Source: JAXLYE01 sp046351595
Lineage (GTDB): Bacteria; Myxococcota_A; Polyangia; Palsa-1104; JAEUJZ01
Assembly: GCA_046351595.1 (NCBI GenBank)
Contig: JAXLYE010000001.1
Location: forward strand, 1,798,001 to 1,862,000
Direction: 5' to 3'
Length of the DNA stretch: 64,000 nt
Part shown: positions 38,823 to 47,556 of the stretch, in pieces
Layout: every line of letters starts with the position of its first letter
Numbering within the stretch: position 1 is the stretch's first letter
Notes under the pieces: model-generated
Database searches by the model: none
What the model saw: only the letters and a program-made list of their open reading frames with translations
What the model was told of the DNA's origin: nothing
Made by a program: the position numbers and the translations under genes

Positions 38823-39518
38823 GTGAAGCCCCCGCCCTTCTCCGACGAGGAGATCGAGCGGTACTCGCGGCAGATCCTCTTGCGCGAGGTCGGCGGGCGC
38901 GGGCAGCGCCGCCTGCTCGCGGCCGCGCCGGTGCTGTTCTGCACCGATGCGGTCGGCGAGCTGGCGGCGAGCTACCTGCTGCGGGCCGGCGTGCTGCGGC
39001 TCGGCGTCTTTACGGACGCGCCGCAGCTCGGCGCGCTCGCCGAGCGCCTGCGCGACGAGGGACCGCCGCCTGCGCGCCCGCGTGTCGCGCCGCTTGCGAG
39101 CGCGCCGCCGCGGCTGCGCGAGCGGGTCGCGGAGGCGCCGGGCTTCACGCTGGTCCTTTTGGCGCCCGATGCGCCGGGCGATCCGGCCGCCGCCGACGGC
39201 GATGACGGCGGCGGCGACGGCGACGGCGACGGCGACGGCGCCATCGTCGGCGATCTGTTCTTCGCGCGCTGCACCGGCGATCGCGCGATCGTCGGTGGTG
39301 GCGCCGACGGGCTGCGCGCCGCGTGCCGGGAGCTCGGCGCCGGGCCCGCGGCCCCAGGCGCTGGAGACGCCGCGGCGCTGACCGGCTCGGCGCTGGCGCT
39401 GCTCGTCGTGCAGCGGCTGCTCGGCCTGCCGACGCCGCGCCGGCTGCGCATCGACACCGGCCAGCCCGCCGCCCCCTTCGCGGTCGAGCCGGCCCAAGGC
39501 GGCCAGACCGCCACCTAG
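38823..39518 (+). CDS. Degenerate ThiF/MoeB-like protein (pseudo-E1) retaining Arg-finger helix
   Basis: A 231-residue protein. Its start, FSDEEIERYSRQILLREVGG, is exactly the N-terminal helix of MoeB/ThiF enzymes; Arg16 in YSRQ matches the Arg finger. The rest keeps the length pattern of the fold (GELAASYLLRAGVLRLGVF; ALTGSALALLVVQRLLG), but the GxGGxG loop reads TDAVGE and the Asp, Lys and zinc-Cys residues are gone. A run of Asp-Gly (hexanucleotide repeat) lies in the middle. It is 13 bases after cysO in the operon. Inferred to pair with the catalytic E1; it could also be a decayed paralogue. Confidence 0.75.
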   Translation: MKPPPFSDEEIERYSRQILLREVGGRGQRRLLAAAPVLFCTDAVGELAASYLLRAGVLRLGVFTDAPQLGALAERLRDEGPPPARPRVAPLASAPPRLRERVAEAPGFTLVLLAPDAPGDPAAADGDDGGGDGDGDGDGAIVGDLFFARCTGDRAIVGGGADGLRAACRELGAGPAAPGAGDAAALTGSALALLVVQRLLGLPTPRRLRIDTGQPAAPFAVEPAQGGQTAT

Positions 39519-39520
39519 AC

Positions 39521-39595
39521 CGTCGGCCGATCATCGGCCGCTCATCGGCCAGCCCGTCGGCCGATCATCGGCCAGCCCGTCGGCCAGCCCGTCGG

Positions 39596-39611
<16 letters not shown>
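39521..39611. repeat. 12/23-bp repeat between convergent genes, reaching into the lpd stop codon
   Basis: Copies of CCCGTCGGCCAG start at 39576, 39588 (as CCCGTCGGCTAG) and 39600 (CCCGCCGCCTGG); a 23-base variant carries an inserted GATCATCGGCC (from 39553). A 17-base near-perfect palindrome, CGGCCGAT-C-ATCGGCCG, lies at 39524-39540. The 39600 copy encodes the last four residues of Lpd and the 39588 copy supplies its stop codon, so the array begins inside the gene end. Confidence 0.85.
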
Positions 39612-41050
<1,439 letters not shown>

Positions 41051-41194
41051 AAGACCCTTTCTTTGGATGGCGACGCGCCTGTTGTTCACCTGTTAAGAGA
41101 GTCCCTGATCGCCGCGGGGGCAAGGCCGGCGCGGGCCTGCCCGTCGCTGACGCCGTCGGCTCGCGGGCCCCGGACAGCGGCCCGACCGCAGCGG

Positions 41195-42352
41195 CTAGCC
41201 GCCGTGCGACTGGCGCGGCAGCGACGCCACCTCGGCGAGCTGCTCGCGCAGGCTCCGCGGGATCTCGGCGTAGACGTCCTCGACCAGCGTCTCCAGCCGC
41301 GGCGGCCCGGCGTGCTCCTCGGCGGCGATGGCGGCGCGCACCTCGGCGTCGATGGCCTCGGCCAGGGCGCGCTCGTCGGCCTCGCCGAGCAGGCCGCTGC
41401 GCAGCATGAAGCGGCGCGCCCGCACCAGCGGATCGCGCTCGGTCTTCCACGTCGCGGTGATCGACTCGTCGCGGTAGCGCGACGGATCGTCGGACGAGGA
41501 GTGCGCGCCGACGCGGTAGGTCAGCGCCTCGATGAACACCGGGCCGCGGCCCGAGCGCGCGTGCTCGACCGCGTAGCGCATCGCGGTGTAGCAGGCGAGC
41601 ACGCAGTTGCCGTCGACGCGCAGCGCCGGGATGCCGTAGCCCAGGGCCTTGTGCGCGATCGTCGGCGCCGCGGTCTGCACGCTGACCGGCGTCGAGATCG
41701 CCCACTGGTTGTTCTGGCACACGAAGACCACCGGCGCCTTCCACACGCCCGCGAAGTTACACGCGACGTGGAAGTCGCCCTCGCTGGTCGCGCCGTCGCC
41801 GAGGTAGCCGGCGATCACGGCGCCGTCGCCCTTCACCTTGGCGGCGAGCGCCATGCCGGTCGCGTGCGGCAGCTGCGTGCCGATGCACGAGGACATGGTC
41901 ACGTAGTGCGCGGCGCGCGAGCCCGGGTGACACGGCATCTGCCGCCCCTTGCAGACGTCGTTGGTGTTGCCGAAGAGCTGCGCGATGTACGCGCGCAGCG
42001 GCAGCCCGCGGTACAGCGCCGCGCCGGCCTCGCGCAGCGCCGGCACGATGTAGTCCTTGTCGCCGAGCGCGGCGGCGGTGCCGATGACCGCGGCCTCCTG
42101 CCCGCGCGCCTCGCCGTAGAAGCCGATGCGGCCCTGGCGCTGCATGGTCAAGAGGCGCTCGTCCATGGTGCGCACGAGCAGCATGCCGCGGTAGATGCGG
42201 CGCAAAAGCTCGGCCGGGATGCCGAGGCCGGCGACCGCGCGCTCGTCGTACTCTCCCGACGGCGAGAGGTACGACAGCAGGCGCAGCGCCTCGCCCGGGG
42301 GCCCCGCCACCGTCCCGGGCAGCGGGCTGTGCGACACGCCGCTTGGGCCCAT
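41195..42352 (-). CDS. 2-oxoacid dehydrogenase E1 component, alpha subunit (second copy)
   Basis: A 385-residue thiamine-diphosphate enzyme subunit. GDGATSEGDFHVACNFAGVWKAP..QNN is the ThDP/Mg signature; HSSSDD is the phosphorylation-loop equivalent. It decarboxylates a 2-oxoacid (pyruvate or branched-chain) with E1beta. This copy has a more canonical GDG motif than the other E1alpha (44718-45923). It begins 3 bases after the E2 stop, so it is co-translated. Both E1alpha genes share one E1beta gene, an unusual layout. Confidence 0.9.
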   Translation of the reverse strand: MGPSGVSHSPLPGTVAGPPGEALRLLSYLSPSGEYDERAVAGLGIPAELLRRIYRGMLLVRTMDERLLTMQRQGRIGFYGEARGQEAAVIGTAAALGDKDYIVPALREAGAALYRGLPLRAYIAQLFGNTNDVCKGRQMPCHPGSRAAHYVTMSSCIGTQLPHATGMALAAKVKGDGAVIAGYLGDGATSEGDFHVACNFAGVWKAPVVFVCQNNQWAISTPVSVQTAAPTIAHKALGYGIPALRVDGNCVLACYTAMRYAVEHARSGRGPVFIEALTYRVGAHSSSDDPSRYRDESITATWKTERDPLVRARRFMLRSGLLGEADERALAEAIDAEVRAAIAAEEHAGPPRLETLVEDVYAEIPRSLREQLAEVASLPRQSHGG

Positions 42353-42355
42353 GCG

Positions 42356-43687
42356 CTACACCATCTCCATGAACAAGAGCGTCGGATCCTGCAACAGCTC
42401 GACGACGTGCTGCAGGAAGCGCGCGCCCTCGTAGCCGTCGACGATGCGGTGGTCGAGCGAGATCGACAGGTTCATGATGTTGCGGATCACGATCTCGCCG
42501 TTGCGCACCGCCGGCGTCTCGCGGATCTTGTGCACGCCCAGCACCGCGACCTCGGGGTAGTTGATGATCGGCGTGGCGAGCACGCCGCCGAGCGCCCCCA
42601 GCGACGAGATGGTGAACGTCGAGCCGGTGAGCTCGTCGCGCGCCGCCTTGCCGGTGCGGGCGCGCTCGGCCAGCGGATCGAGCGCCGCCGCGATCTGGAA
42701 CAGCGACAGCTTGTCGGCGTCACGCAGCACCGGCACGATGAGGCCGTTTTCCGTCGCTGCGGCGACCCCGAGGTGGTAGCTCTTGCGCAGCACGATCTCC
42801 TCGCGCTGGGTGTCGAGCGTCGCGTTGACGATCGGGAACTTCTTCAGGCCCGAGACCACGGCCTTGATGATGAACGGCAGGAACGTCAGCTTGACGCCGC
42901 GCTCCTCGGCCCGCTTCTTGGCGCGCGAGCGCAGCTTCACCAGCTCGGTGACGTCGCACTCCTCGACGTAGGTGAAGTGCGCGGCCGACTGCTTGGAGCG
43001 CAGCATGTTCTCGGCGATCTTCTTGCGCACGCCGCGGAAGGGGATCTTCTCGTCGTTCGCCGCGGCCTGCACGCTGACCGGGGCGGGCGCGGCCGGGCGC
43101 GCGGGCGCCGGCTCGGCAGCAACGGGGGCTGGGGCCTGCGGGCGCGGCGCCACGGGCTTGTGCTCGGCGACGGCGCGGACGTCATCCTTGGTGATGCGGC
43201 CGTTGGGGCCGGTGCCGCGCACGGTGCGCAGGTCGATGCCCAGGGTCCGCGCGAGCTGGCGCGTCGCGGGCGTGGCCAGGACCTTCTCCGAGCGCGGCGC
43301 GGTCTCGACGGGCGCCTGGGCGGACGCGGGCGCCGGAGCGCGGCCGGCGGCGGCGGGCGCGGCCGGGGCGGCCTGAGCGGCTTGCGCGGCCTGGCCGCCG
43401 CCGTGCGCACCGGCCTGCGGCTTCGAGCCTTCGGTCTCGATGACGAGCATGACCTGACCGACGGCGCAGACCTGGCCGGCGGGGACCATCAGCTTGGCCA
43501 CGCGGCCGGCGCGCGGCGTCGGGATCTCGACGGTGGCCTTGTCGGTCATGACCTCGACCATCGGCTGATCCTCGCGCAGGACGTCGCCCTCTTTGACCAG
43601 CCAGCGGACGATCTCGCCCTCGACGACGCCTTCGCCGATGTCAGGGAGGCGGAAGCTCAGCTCTGTATCGCTACGCACAAGGGCCAT
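42356..43687 (-). CDS. 2-oxoacid dehydrogenase E2, dihydrolipoyl acyltransferase
   Basis: A 443-residue core enzyme. The lipoyl domain has the modified Lys in MTDKATVEI (about residues 47-55); an Ala/Pro-rich hinge leads to the peripheral-subunit-binding domain (LATPATRQLARTLGIDL, GRITKDDV); a second hinge precedes the catalytic domain ending with SLDHRIVDGYEGARF, whose His and Asp catalyse acyl transfer to CoA. It has one lipoyl domain, as in branched-chain and many Gram-positive-type pyruvate complexes. Two bases separate it from the E1beta stop. Confidence 0.95.
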   Translation of the reverse strand: MALVRSDTELSFRLPDIGEGVVEGEIVRWLVKEGDVLREDQPMVEVMTDKATVEIPTPRAGRVAKLMVPAGQVCAVGQVMLVIETEGSKPQAGAHGGGQAAQAAQAAPAAPAAAGRAPAPASAQAPVETAPRSEKVLATPATRQLARTLGIDLRTVRGTGPNGRITKDDVRAVAEHKPVAPRPQAPAPVAAEPAPARPAAPAPVSVQAAANDEKIPFRGVRKKIAENMLRSKQSAAHFTYVEECDVTELVKLRSRAKKRAEERGVKLTFLPFIIKAVVSGLKKFPIVNATLDTQREEIVLRKSYHLGVAAATENGLIVPVLRDADKLSLFQIAAALDPLAERARTGKAARDELTGSTFTISSLGALGGVLATPIINYPEVAVLGVHKIRETPAVRNGEIVIRNIMNLSISLDHRIVDGYEGARFLQHVVELLQDPTLLFMEMV

Positions 43688-43689
43688 GG

Positions 43690-44664
43690 TTAGAACCTCG
43701 CGGTCTCGGCGATCGCCTTGGCGACGCGCTCGGGCGACGGCAGATACTCAAGTTCGAGGGTGTAGGGGAACGGCGTGTCCAGGCCGGCGACGCGCGCGAT
43801 CGGCGCCTCCAGGTGGAGCAGCGCCTTCTCGGCGATGAGGGCCGACAGCTCGGCGCCGAAGCCGCAGGTCTTGGGCGCCTCGTAGACGATGACCACGCGG
43901 CCGGTCTTGCGCACCGAGGCGAGGATCGTGTCGACGTCGAGCGGCACCAGCGAGCGCAGGTCGATGACCTCGGGGTCAAACTCCGCCGCGCCCTGCTTCT
44001 CGAGCGCCTCCATGACGGTGTGGACCATCGAGCCGTAGCACAGGACGGTCAGGCCGCTGCCCTCGCGCAGGACCTTGGCCTGGCCGAAGGGGATCGCGTA
44101 CTCGCCCTCGGGGACCTCGCCGCGCGAGGCGCGGTAGACGCGCTTGGGCTCCAGGAACAGCACCGGATCCTCGTCGCGCATCGCGGTGGTGAGCAGGCCC
44201 TTGGCGTCGTACGGGTTCGACGGGATGATGACCTTGAGGCCGGGCGTGTGCGCGAAGTACGCCTCGGGCGACTGCGAGTGGTAGTGGCCGCCGCGGATGC
44301 CGCCGCCGTACGGCGTGCGGATGACCATCGGCGCCGGGTACTCGCCGCCCGAGCGGTAGCGGAACTTGGCCAGCTCGTTCACGATCTGGTCGAACGCCGG
44401 GAAGATGAAGTCCGAGAACTGGATCTCGGCGACGGGGCGCAGCCCGTAAAGGGCCATGCCGATGGCGGTGCCGATGATCCCGGCCTCGGCCAGCGGCGTG
44501 TCCATCACGCGGTCTTTGCCGAACTCCTCCTGCAGGCCGGTGGTGGCGCGGAACACGCCGCCGAAGTTGCCGACGTCCTCGCCGAGCACGACGACGTTCG
44601 GGTTCTTCCGCATCTCCAGCCGGAGCGCGTCATTGACCGCTTGGATGATGTTGTAGACAGGCAT
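43690..44664 (-). CDS. 2-oxoacid dehydrogenase E1 component, beta subunit
   Basis: A 324-residue partner of the E1alpha proteins. It carries GEDVGNFGGVFRATTGLQEEFG, DTPLAEAGIIGTAIGMA and RTPYGGGIRGGHYHSQSPE, all typical of pyruvate/branched-chain dehydrogenase E1beta, including the His and Glu that act at the ThDP site. The complex with alpha performs oxidative decarboxylation and passes the acyl group to E2. Only 53 bases separate it from the first E1alpha stop, so these belong to one operon. Confidence 0.95.
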   Translation of the reverse strand: MPVYNIIQAVNDALRLEMRKNPNVVVLGEDVGNFGGVFRATTGLQEEFGKDRVMDTPLAEAGIIGTAIGMALYGLRPVAEIQFSDFIFPAFDQIVNELAKFRYRSGGEYPAPMVIRTPYGGGIRGGHYHSQSPEAYFAHTPGLKVIIPSNPYDAKGLLTTAMRDEDPVLFLEPKRVYRASRGEVPEGEYAIPFGQAKVLREGSGLTVLCYGSMVHTVMEALEKQGAAEFDPEVIDLRSLVPLDVDTILASVRKTGRVVIVYEAPKTCGFGAELSALIAEKALLHLEAPIARVAGLDTPFPYTLELEYLPSPERVAKAIAETARF

Positions 44665-44717
44665 GAAGAGAACTCAGCTCCTTAGCGAAGAGCGATGAAG
44701 TGGGTTTCCGGGTCGCG

Positions 44718-45923
44718 CTAGCCGTGACCGAGCTTCTGGCGCGGCAGGGCCAGGAGCTCGGCGAGCTGCTCGCGCAGCTGCGGCGTCGGCTGGGCGTAGA
44801 CGTCCTCGATCAGCGAGATCAGCGGCGGTGCCCCGACCGACTCGGCGTGGCTGAGCGCCGCCTGGATCTCGGCGCCGAGCTCCTCGCGGTACTGCACGAT
44901 GACGGGATCGGTCTCGATGTCGCGGATGACGCCGCGCTTGTGCAGGTAGCGCAAAAAGCGCGACAGCGGATCACGCTTCTCCCACTCGCGCGTCTCCTCG
45001 AGATCCTTCTGCGTCTTGTAGACCGAAGGGTCGTCGGACGAGGAGTGCGCGGCGCGGCGGTAGGTGACGGCCTCGATCAGCGTCGGGCCCTCGCCGGCCC
45101 GGCCGCGCGCCGCCGCGCGCTGCGTCACCGCGATCATCGCCAGCATGTCGTTGCCGTCGACGCGCACGCCCGGGAAGCCGTAGCCCAGGGCCTTGTGCGC
45201 GACCGACCTGGCCGCGGTCTGCAGCGAGCTCGGGGTCGAGATCGCCCAGCCGTTGTTGCGGCAGATGAACAGCACCGGCGCCTTCCACACGCCCGCGAAG
45301 TTCAGGCCGACGTGGAAGTCACCGGGCGACGCCGTGCCCTCGCCGAAGTAGACGGCGCAGACGGTGTCGTGCTTGAGGATCTGCGCCGCCCGCGCCGTGC
45401 CCACGGCCTGCGGGATCTGCGTCCCGACCGGCGACGAGATCGACACGAAGTTGCCGGCGCGGAAGGTGTGGTGCACCGGCATCTGCCGGCCCTTGACCGG
45501 GTCCTCGGCGTTGCCGAAAAGCTGGTTGGTGAAGTCGCGCAGCGTGTAGCCGCGGTAGAAGGCGACGCCGGGCTCGCGGTAGCTCGGGTAGACCCAGTCG
45601 CTGTCGCGCAGCGCGTAGGCCACGCCCAGGTGCGTCGCCTCCTCGCCGATCGACTGCATGTAGAAGCCGAGCCGGCCCTGGCGCTGCAGCTTGAGGAAGC
45701 GCTCGTCGACCAGGCGCACCTTGAGCAGCTCGCGCAGGAGGCGCAGGCAGTCGGCGTCGCTCAGCTTGGGGACGAGCTGGGGGTCGACCTCGGGGCGGAT
45801 GTTGCCCTCGTAGTCGAGGATCGAGAACGGGGCAGGCGGGTCGCCCGCCTCGATGACGCCGGTCGGCAGGCCGAGCGCGCCCGGCGTGCCCGTCCCGCCA
45901 ATCGTTGATGAATTCTCTGTCAT
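44718..45923 (-). CDS. 2-oxoacid dehydrogenase E1 component, alpha subunit (first copy)
   Basis: A 401-residue E1alpha with an N-terminal extension, closest in style to branched-chain 2-oxoacid dehydrogenase (QRQGRLGFYMQSIGEEA). The ThDP motif reads GEGTASPGDFHVGLNFAGVWKAP; the second residue of GDG is Glu, a conservative change at a magnesium-site position. ATG 45923 is preceded by CAAGGACACGCGC, a fair Shine-Dalgarno, so the 28-codon longer frame is not used. It is first in the operon behind a promoter at 45965-45994. Confidence 0.9.
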   Translation of the reverse strand: MTENSSTIGGTGTPGALGLPTGVIEAGDPPAPFSILDYEGNIRPEVDPQLVPKLSDADCLRLLRELLKVRLVDERFLKLQRQGRLGFYMQSIGEEATHLGVAYALRDSDWVYPSYREPGVAFYRGYTLRDFTNQLFGNAEDPVKGRQMPVHHTFRAGNFVSISSPVGTQIPQAVGTARAAQILKHDTVCAVYFGEGTASPGDFHVGLNFAGVWKAPVLFICRNNGWAISTPSSLQTAARSVAHKALGYGFPGVRVDGNDMLAMIAVTQRAAARGRAGEGPTLIEAVTYRRAAHSSSDDPSVYKTQKDLEETREWEKRDPLSRFLRYLHKRGVIRDIETDPVIVQYREELGAEIQAALSHAESVGAPPLISLIEDVYAQPTPQLREQLAELLALPRQKLGHG

Positions 45924-46227
45924 GCGCGTGTCCTTGGCAGTTCTTCTTGCGCTGGTGGCCGCCCTTTGTATCCGCGCCCAGGCAATGCGGTCAAGCGATG
46001 CGGTCAAGCGACGGGATCAACAGCGAGCCGGCGCGGTCGCGCGACGGCCGGCACGCGTCGTCGGGCTGCGTCATGAGATCGCGTCATTAAGATCGCTTCA
46101 TCCGATCGCTTCGCTGCATCCGATCGCCTTGAGGCGCCCGGGGTGGGCCGCGGCGGCGTCGGCGATCGGGACCGGGCCGCGCCAGGTTGCAGCCGCGTGC
46201 CGCGCTTTTCGCTAGGATGCGCGGCCC
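45924..46227. promoter_or_regulatory. Divergent intergenic region with repeats and dehydrogenase promoter
   Basis: A 304-base gap between the dehydrogenase operon and the aminotransferase gene. It contains a promoter on the minus strand (listed), the 13-bp direct repeat ATGCGGTCAAGCG at 45985-46010, and near 46090-46130 repeated GATCGCTT(C/G)ATCC-like units. No gene seen. Confidence 0.5.
45965..45994 (-). promoter_or_regulatory. Sigma-70 type promoter of the dehydrogenase operon
   Basis: On the minus strand TTGACC (45994-45989) and TACAAA (45970-45965) are separated by 18 bases, 5 and 4 matches to consensus. A transcript would start near 45958, giving a leader of about 35 bases to ATG 45923. 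The -35 lies within the first of two tandem 13-bp repeats (CGCTTGACCGCAT), whose second copy (45998-46010) could be an operator or an alternative -35. Confidence 0.5.
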
Positions 46228-47556
46228 ATGGATCCCCGCCCGCCAGCCGATTCGTCAAAGCCGGTCCAGCTGGCCAAGCCGGGCGAGTCACCGAATGAGC
46301 CGCCTGGTGAGCCGCCTGGTGAGCCGCCTGGTGAGCCGTCTGGCGGGCCGCAGGTCGGGCCCGCAGACGACGGCGAGATCGAGGCGGCCGCGCGCGCCTT
46401 CCGCGCCGAGTTCGCGCTCTTGCCCGACGAGGTGCTGCTGAACAGCGCCGGCGTGTCGCCGCTGTGCCGGCCGGCGCGGCTGGCGATCGAGCGCGCCACG
46501 GCGCTGCTCGGCCGCGGCTGGTTCGCGCTGTCCGAGGTCTTCGCCGACTACGAGCGCGCGCGCGCCACCTACGCCCGCCTGTGCGGCGCCCGGCCCGACG
46601 ACGTCGCGATGTTCCACACCTGCGCGGCGGCGCTGTCGCAGGTCGCGCTCGGCCTCGCGCTGCGCCCCGGCGACGAGCTCGTGATCTGGGATCAGGAGTA
46701 CCCGTCCAACGCCTACCCGTGGCACGCAGCCGCGCGCCGCAGCGGCGCCGTGGTCCGGGTCGTGCCGTCGCTGCCCGGGCACCGGCTGGCGCAGGAGCGG
46801 CTGCACGCGGCGATTACGCCCCGCACCCGCGCGGTCGCGGTGTCGTGGGTGCAGTACGCGACGGGCGCGGTCACCGAGCTCGAGCCGCTCGCGCGGGCCT
46901 GCCGCGCCGTCGGTGCGTGGCTGGTGGTCGACGCCATCCAGGGCCTCGGGGTGCGGCCGCTCGATCTGCAGGCGCTCGGTGTGGACGCGGTCTGCGGCGG
47001 GGTGCACAAGTGGCTGTGCGGCCCGCTCGGCCACGGCTTCCTGGCGCTGGCCCCGGGGCGCGCCGCCGAGCTCGAGCCGATCCTGCACGGCGCCATGACC
47101 TACGGCGGCATCGAAGAGGTCGAGCACGTGGACCCGGCGCGGCGGCCGCGGCCCGACGCCCGGCGCTTCGAGCCCGGCTCGCCGCTGCTGCTCGCGGGGG
47201 TCGGCGGCGCCGCGGCGACCGAGCTGTGCCTGCGCCTCGGGCCGCAGCGCCTCGGGGCGGCGGCGCTGCGCATCGCCCGCCGGCTCTGCGACGGCGTCCT
47301 TGAGCGCGGTGCCACGGTGCTGTCGCCGCTTCCGCTGCAGGTGCCGATCGTGACGTTCGTGCCGCGCGGCGGCGTCGCGGCGACCCCGGCGCTGGCGCGG
47401 GCGCTCGCCGCGCGCCGCATCGCCTGCGCCGAGCGCGCCGGCGGCATCCGCCTGGCGCCGCACGCCTTCAACACCGACGAGGACGTCGCCCGCTTCCTGC
47501 AGGCGCTCGACGCGATCGAAGGCAGCGGCCCGGCCGGGGCGGCGCATGCAGGCTGA
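46228..47556 (+). CDS. PLP-dependent aminotransferase class V family protein
   Basis: A 442-residue enzyme of the class V aminotransferase/cysteine desulfurase/selenocysteine lyase fold. LLNSAGVSPL begins the domain; the PLP Lys is in GGVHKWLCGPLG, and VDAIQGLGVRPLDL has the Asp and Gln that hold PLP. Which substrate it uses is not clear. The first 45 residues are Pro/Gly-rich, including four EPPG-type repeats from a 12-bp tandem repeat (46297-46344). It overlaps the next gene by 11 bases. Confidence 0.88.
   Translation: MDPRPPADSSKPVQLAKPGESPNEPPGEPPGEPPGEPSGGPQVGPADDGEIEAAARAFRAEFALLPDEVLLNSAGVSPLCRPARLAIERATALLGRGWFALSEVFADYERARATYARLCGARPDDVAMFHTCAAALSQVALGLALRPGDELVIWDQEYPSNAYPWHAAARRSGAVVRVVPSLPGHRLAQERLHAAITPRTRAVAVSWVQYATGAVTELEPLARACRAVGAWLVVDAIQGLGVRPLDLQALGVDAVCGGVHKWLCGPLGHGFLALAPGRAAELEPILHGAMTYGGIEEVEHVDPARRPRPDARRFEPGSPLLLAGVGGAAATELCLRLGPQRLGAAALRIARRLCDGVLERGATVLSPLPLQVPIVTFVPRGGVAATPALARALAARRIACAERAGGIRLAPHAFNTDEDVARFLQALDAIEGSGPAGAAHAG
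46285..46344 (+). repeat. 12-bp in-frame repeat encoding EPPG
   Basis: Three identical copies of GAGCCGCCTGGT (46297, 46309, 46321) and a fourth with two changes (46333), with a decayed copy in front. It lengthens the disordered N-terminus of the aminotransferase without frame change. Confidence 0.92.

Noticed and set aside
38823..39518. Pseudogene of the MoeB-like gene by frameshift
   Set aside because: The frame is intact over the full fold length, the gene sits tightly in an operon, and the N-terminal helix is well kept while only catalytic residues are lost, which fits a functional pseudoenzyme better than decay, though decay is not excluded.
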